From contig NZ_JAKGCU010000002.1 in assembly GCF_021556435.1 (NCBI RefSeq), positions 310,001 to 374,000 of the forward strand: a stretch of DNA of 64,000 nucleotides. The letters run 5' to 3'. The first letter of the stretch is position 1. Every line of letters starts with the position of its first letter. The notes beneath the pieces are model-generated. The model was not told the DNA's origin and ran no database searches. It was given only the letters and a program-made list of their open reading frames with translations. Position numbers and translations under genes: made by a program. Of this stretch, positions 60,201 through 64,000 are shown in pieces. This DNA is from Gordonia tangerina (GTDB taxonomy: Bacteria > Actinomycetota > Actinomycetes > Mycobacteriales > Mycobacteriaceae).

Positions 60201-61867
60201 GAGGGCTCCTTGCCGAACAACGTCCGGGCCGCCCCGGCGGTGACCACCGAACCGGTGACCACGACGCCGGCACCGGCGACCGGTTCGCCGTCGGACTCTT
60301 CGGCAAGTCCGATGGCGGTCTCCACGGCGTCGGGCAGGAACGGCTTCACCACCACCCGCTCCTCACCGAAGATCGGCAGCGCGATCTCGGCCAGCATCTC
60401 GGTGTCCAGTGCGCGCGGCGAACCGTTGTTGGTGAGCACCACGCTGTCCAGAACGGGCTCCATGGCCTCCAGAAATCCTTCCGCATCCTTGTCACCGAGC
60501 ATGCCGATCACCCCGACGAGTCGTCGAAAGTCGAATTCCTCGGTCAACGCCCGCGCCAGCGCCTCGCCGCCGTGTGGGTTGTGCGCGGCGTCGATGAACA
60601 CCGTCGGGGCCGATCGCACACGTTCCAGCCGGCCCGGGCTCGCCACCGCCGCGAAACCGGCCCGTACCGCGTCGATGTCGAGTTGGCGATCCGGGCCCGC
60701 CCCGAAGAAGGCCTCGACCGCAGCAAGTGCGAGTGCGGCGTTGGCCGCCTGGTGAGCACCGTGCAACGGTAGGAACACTTCGTCGTACGCTCCACCGAGG
60801 CCCTGCAGACGCAGCAACTGGCCGCCGACAGCGGTGATCGACTCGAGCACGGCGAACTCGGAATCCTGCCGGGCGACGATGGTCCCGGTCTCGACCGTCT
60901 GACGCAGCAGGACGTCCATCACCTCGGGCTCCTGCGGCGCGATCACGGTGACAGGGTCCGTGGGCACCAGATCGTCCGCTGCCTTCTTGATGATCCCGGC
61001 CTTCTCCCCGGCGATCGCGCTGAGCGTGTCACCAAGGTAATCGGCATGATCCATCGCTATCGGAGTGATGACGGCCACAGTCGCGTCGACGACGTTCGTG
61101 GCGTCCCATCGACCGCCCATGCCCGTCTCCACCACCGCAACGTCCACCGGCGCCTCGGCGAAGACGGCATACGAGATCGCCGTCAACACCTCGAACTTGC
61201 TCATCCGCGGTCCGCCGGCAGCGGTGGACGAATCATCGACCATCGTGATGTACGGCTCGAGTTCCCGGTAGGTGTCGATGTAGGTGCGGGCGGAGATCGG
61301 CGCACCGTCGACGGAGATGCGTTCGGTGACGCGTTGCAGATGCGGACTGGTGATCCGCCCCGTGCGCCGGTGTAAGGCGATGAGCAGCGCGTCGATCATC
61401 CGGGCCACCGACGTCTTGCCGTTGGTTCCCGCGATGTGGATGGCCGGATAGCCGTGCTGCGGCGAACCCAGCAGATCCATCAGAGCCGCGATGCGGGTCA
61501 GCGAGGGCTCGATCTTGGTTTCGGGCCAGCGGGTGTCGAGTTCGGCCTCGACCTCCGCGAGTTCGGCGAGCGTCGCGGCGTCGTCGATCAAGCGTGCGGG
61601 ACGCCGCGATCCTCCGGCCCCGTCCTCCTCGTCGTCGGCGGGGTCGATATCGGCGGGGTCGATATCGGCGGGGTCGACATCGGCAGGGTCGACATCGGCA
61701 GGGTCGATATCGGCAGGGTCGACGTCGGCATCCCGCGCGTCGATCTCGTCGAGCAGGGCGCCGAGATCCTGCGACACCGGGCCGTCGGGACCGAGGTGGT
61801 CGCGGTCCAGATCGTCGTCCCAGTCGTCGGCATCGGCGCCGTGGTCCTGATCGTCGCGGGAACTCAC
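60197..61867 (-). CDS. folC: Folylpolyglutamate/dihydrofolate synthase FolC
   Basis: Adds glutamates to folates. The 556-residue protein has an acidic N-terminal extension (about 1-95) with [10 protein letters not shown] repeats, the P-loop GTNGKT (147-152), and a Mur-ligase-like C-terminal domain. Catalytic residues are intact. GTG 61865-61867 overlaps the valS stop (GTGA). The extension is absent from the E. coli enzyme and probably disordered. Confidence 0.92.
   Translation of the reverse strand: MSSRDDQDHGADADDWDDDLDRDHLGPDGPVSQDLGALLDEIDARDADVDPADIDPADVDPADVDPADIDPADIDPADDEEDGAGGSRRPARLIDDAATLAELAEVEAELDTRWPETKIEPSLTRIAALMDLLGSPQHGYPAIHIAGTNGKTSVARMIDALLIALHRRTGRITSPHLQRVTERISVDGAPISARTYIDTYRELEPYITMVDDSSTAAGGPRMSKFEVLTAISYAVFAEAPVDVAVVETGMGGRWDATNVVDATVAVITPIAMDHADYLGDTLSAIAGEKAGIIKKAADDLVPTDPVTVIAPQEPEVMDVLLRQTVETGTIVARQDSEFAVLESITAVGGQLLRLQGLGGAYDEVFLPLHGAHQAANAALALAAVEAFFGAGPDRQLDIDAVRAGFAAVASPGRLERVRSAPTVFIDAAHNPHGGEALARALTEEFDFRRLVGVIGMLGDKDAEGFLEAMEPVLDSVVLTNNGSPRALDTEMLAEIALPIFGEERVVVKPFLPDAVETAIGLAEESDGEPVAGAGVVVTGSVVTAGAARTLFGKEPS
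61643..61732. repeat. Six 15-bp tandem repeats in folC (DPAD units)
   Basis: GTCGATATCGGCGGG and near copies occur six times at 61643-61732, encoding five-residue units Asp-Pro-Ala-Asp-Ile/Val. Copy-number change would keep the frame. Confidence 0.85.
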
Positions 61868-64000
61868 GCGCCACCCAAAGCGGCGAGCGCACCACCGAGG
61901 CGATCGACTTCCTCGGTCGCCACCTTCTGTCGTTCCCGGATCTTCGCCACGACCTGTTCAGGGGCCTTGGCCAGGAATTGTTCGTTGCCGAGTTTGCCAG
62001 TGGTGGAGGCGAGTTCCTTCTCCGCGGCGGCGAGGTCCTTGGTCAGCCGTTTACGTTCGGCCGCCACGTCGACGGTCCCGGACGTGTCGATCCGGACGGT
62101 CACCGTCGCCGACGACAACCGCACGTCGATCGTCGCGGTGGCCGCGAAACCGTCGTCGGCAGGCTCGAGCCGAGCCAGCGAATCCAGATATCCACGGGAG
62201 GAATCGAGTGCGGCCGCGTCGAGGCCGTCGATCTCGGCGGCCACCCGCTGTCCCGGGCGCAGCCCCTGGTCGCTGCGGAAGCGCCGAACCTCGGTGATGA
62301 GCCGTTGCAGGTCGTCGATGTGTTGGGCCGCCGGGGCGTCGGTCGGCACACCACTGGCCGCCGGCCACGACGCGATCACCACCGACTCCTGCCCCGTCAG
62401 CGACCTCCACAGCACCTCGGTGACGAATGGCATCACCGGGTGCAGCAGCCGCAACAGGTTGTCGAGCACAGTGCCGAGCACCACCGACGTCGACGCGGAC
62501 CGTGCGTCGTCGTTCTGCGCATATTGGACCTTGGCCAACTCCAGATACCAGTCGCAGACCTCGTCCCACGCGAAGTGATACAGCGCCTCACAGGCTTTGG
62601 AGAACTCGTATGCCTCGAAACCGGCATCGGCCTCGGCCCGGACCTGCTCGAGTCGATCCAGAATCCACCGGTCGGCTTCGGTCAGCGTTGCGCGATCGGG
62701 TAGTTCAGCCACCGTGGCGCCGTTCATCAGCGCGAACTTGGTGGCGTTGAACAGTTTCGTCGCGAAGTTGCGCGAGGACTGTGCGTGGTCCTCGCCGACC
62801 GATATGTCGCTACCCGGGTTGGCGCCGCGAGCGAGCGTGAAGCGCAACGCGTCGGCGCCGAAGCGCTCCACCCAGTCGAGTGGATCGATGCCGTTGCCCT
62901 TCGACTTCGACATCTTGCGGCCGTGCTCGTCGCGCACCAGACCATGCAGGAACAGGTTGTGGAACGGCACTGCGTTGCCGTCGCCGAGCCGGTCACCGAC
63001 GTAGGTACCGAACATCATCATCCGGGCCACCCAGAAGAACAGGATGTCGTAGCCGGTGACGAGAACCGAAGTGGGATAGAACTTCTCGAGGTCGGCGGTG
63101 TTGTCGGGCCAGCCCATGGTGGAGAACGGCCACAGGCCCGACGAGAACCAGGTGTCGAGGACGTCGGTCTCCTGGACATAGCCGTCGGGTGCCTGCTCGT
63201 CGGGCCCCACACAGACGACCTCCCCCTCGGGGCCGTAGAAGATCGGGATGCGGTGACCCCACCACAGCTGACGAGAGATACACCAGTCGTACATGTTGTC
63301 GACCCAGCCGAACCAGCGCGGCTCCATCGAGGTCGGGTGGATCACGGTGTTACCGTTGCGAACCGCGTCGCCTGCCGCCTTGGCCAAGGACTCGACGCGC
63401 ACCCACCACTGCATGGACAACCGCGGTTCGATGGGCTCGCCGGTCCGTTCGGAATGTCCGACGCTGTGCAGGTACGGCCTGACCTCGGTGACGATGCGGC
63501 CCTGCTCGGCGAGAGCCTCCCGCACCTTGGCCCGCGCCTCGAACCGGTCCATCCCGTCGAACACGGTTCCGGTGTCGGCGATGCGCGCCTCGTCGTCCAT
63601 GATGGTCGGCATCGGGAGGTCGTGGCGTTGCCCGATCGCGAAGTCGTTGGGGTCGTGTGCGGGAGTGATCTTGACCGCGCCACTGCCGAACTCGGGATCG
63701 ACGTAGTCGTCGGCAATCACCGGGATGCGCCGGTCGACGAACGGGTGGTCGAGTTCGGTGCCGATCAGATGGGCGTAGCGCTCGTCGTCGGGGTGCACCG
63801 CGATCGCGGTGTCGCCGAGCATCGTCTCGAGTCGGGTGGTGGCGACCACGATGTGTGGCGCGTCGTCGTCGAGGCTGCCGTAGCGGAAGCTGACCAGTTC
63901 GCCCTCGACGTCGGCGTAGCTCACCTCGATGTCGCTGATGGCGGTCTTGAGCACCGGCGACCAGTTCACGAGCCGCTCGGCGCGGTAAATCAGCCCGTCG
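61864..64000 (-). CDS. valS: Valyl-tRNA synthetase (5' end outside window)
   Basis: Class I aminoacyl-tRNA synthetase charging tRNA-Val. About 712 codons are visible; the N-terminus, with HIGH, lies beyond 64000. Seen are VNWSPVL at the window end, the editing CP1 domain, the KMSKS loop ([11 protein letters not shown]), an anticodon-binding helical domain and a C-terminal coiled coil ([20 protein letters not shown]). Its stop overlaps folC. Order valS-folC matches M. tuberculosis Rv2448c-Rv2447c. Confidence 0.96.
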   Translation of the reverse strand, partial: DGLIYRAERLVNWSPVLKTAISDIEVSYADVEGELVSFRYGSLDDDAPHIVVATTRLETMLGDTAIAVHPDDERYAHLIGTELDHPFVDRRIPVIADDYVDPEFGSGAVKITPAHDPNDFAIGQRHDLPMPTIMDDEARIADTGTVFDGMDRFEARAKVREALAEQGRIVTEVRPYLHSVGHSERTGEPIEPRLSMQWWVRVESLAKAAGDAVRNGNTVIHPTSMEPRWFGWVDNMYDWCISRQLWWGHRIPIFYGPEGEVVCVGPDEQAPDGYVQETDVLDTWFSSGLWPFSTMGWPDNTADLEKFYPTSVLVTGYDILFFWVARMMMFGTYVGDRLGDGNAVPFHNLFLHGLVRDEHGRKMSKSKGNGIDPLDWVERFGADALRFTLARGANPGSDISVGEDHAQSSRNFATKLFNATKFALMNGATVAELPDRATLTEADRWILDRLEQVRAEADAGFEAYEFSKACEALYHFAWDEVCDWYLELAKVQYAQNDDARSASTSVVLGTVLDNLLRLLHPVMPFVTEVLWRSLTGQESVVIASWPAASGVPTDAPAAQHIDDLQRLITEVRRFRSDQGLRPGQRVAAEIDGLDAAALDSSRGYLDSLARLEPADDGFAATATIDVRLSSATVTVRIDTSGTVDVAAERKRLTKDLAAAEKELASTTGKLGNEQFLAKAPEQVVAKIRERQKVATEEVDRLGGALAALGGA

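Overview
The window is about two-thirds GC, densely coded, and looks like a chromosome segment of a mycolic-acid actinobacterium (Mycobacteriales). The evidence is SepIVA, glucosyl-3-phosphoglycerate synthase, an antigen-85-like esterase, a PapA-like acyltransferase, DUF3558/ESX-type secreted proteins, an RNase E with an IF2-type N-terminus, and gene order that follows blocks of Mycobacterium tuberculosis (Rv2880c to Rv2927c, Rv2965c-Rv2966c, Rv2439c to Rv2448c). A Gordonia-type organism is my best guess from this mix plus ectoine synthesis, but genus is inference. No rRNA, tRNA, CRISPR, prophage or insertion sequence was seen.

Layout. 0-4 kb: end of a membrane protein, rlmN, a LapA-domain protein, then the translation/lipid block cdsA-frr-pyrH (minus strand). 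4-9.5 kb: an accessory insertion between pyrH and tsf, with gpgS and an Ag85-like esterase diverging from a PapA-like acyltransferase and an MFS exporter. 9.5-13.1 kb: tsf, rpsB, an M23-type peptidase and xerC. 13.2-14.8 kb: a siderophore-interacting protein under a probable iron box and a TetR regulator. 14.8-17.9 kb: dprA-yifB-yraN, overlapping by ATGA junctions. 18-20.5 kb: a second accessory island, an ESX-like secreted protein diverging from a small helical protein and a DUF3558 lipoprotein, visibly lower in GC. 20.6-24 kb: DUF2469, rnhB, lepB, rplS and a membrane protein. 23.9-26.2 kb: a four-gene cassette with type VII secretion features, every junction a 4-base overlap. 26.2-28.2 kb: trmD-rimM-khpA-rpsP. 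28.7-34 kb: amidohydrolase, ffh, glnD. 34-36 kb: glnB and amt with GlnR-like boxes. 36-45.4 kb: ftsY, smc, acyP, OsmC, mutM, rnc, DUF177, sepIVA. 45.5-47.8 kb: coaD, a nitronate monooxygenase and rsmD. 47.9-50.4 kb: ectABC, plus strand, with a perfect CRP/GlxR-type site upstream. 50.4-51.3 kb: a sirtuin. 51.3-64 kb: valS, folC, DUF4233, a secreted protein, ndk, rne, rplU, rpmA, obgE and proB on the minus strand, with valS running off the window end.

How it works together. Most of the window is translation, ribosome assembly, chromosome maintenance, protein targeting and division. Nitrogen control is one module: amt-glnB-glnD behind GlnR-like sites. Osmoprotection (ectABC) may be tied to a cAMP-receptor-type regulator. 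The accessory pieces concern the envelope: glycolipid acylation and export at 4-9.5 kb and ESX-type secretion at 18-20.5 and 24-26 kb. The four-gene cassette at 23931-26153 is the best candidate for an undescribed system: a YbaB/EspL-like protein, an EspC-like protein with an in-frame 18-bp repeat, a WXG-like protein with a deaminase-resembling C-terminal region, and a small partner, possibly a secreted effector with its chaperone and immunity or partner protein.
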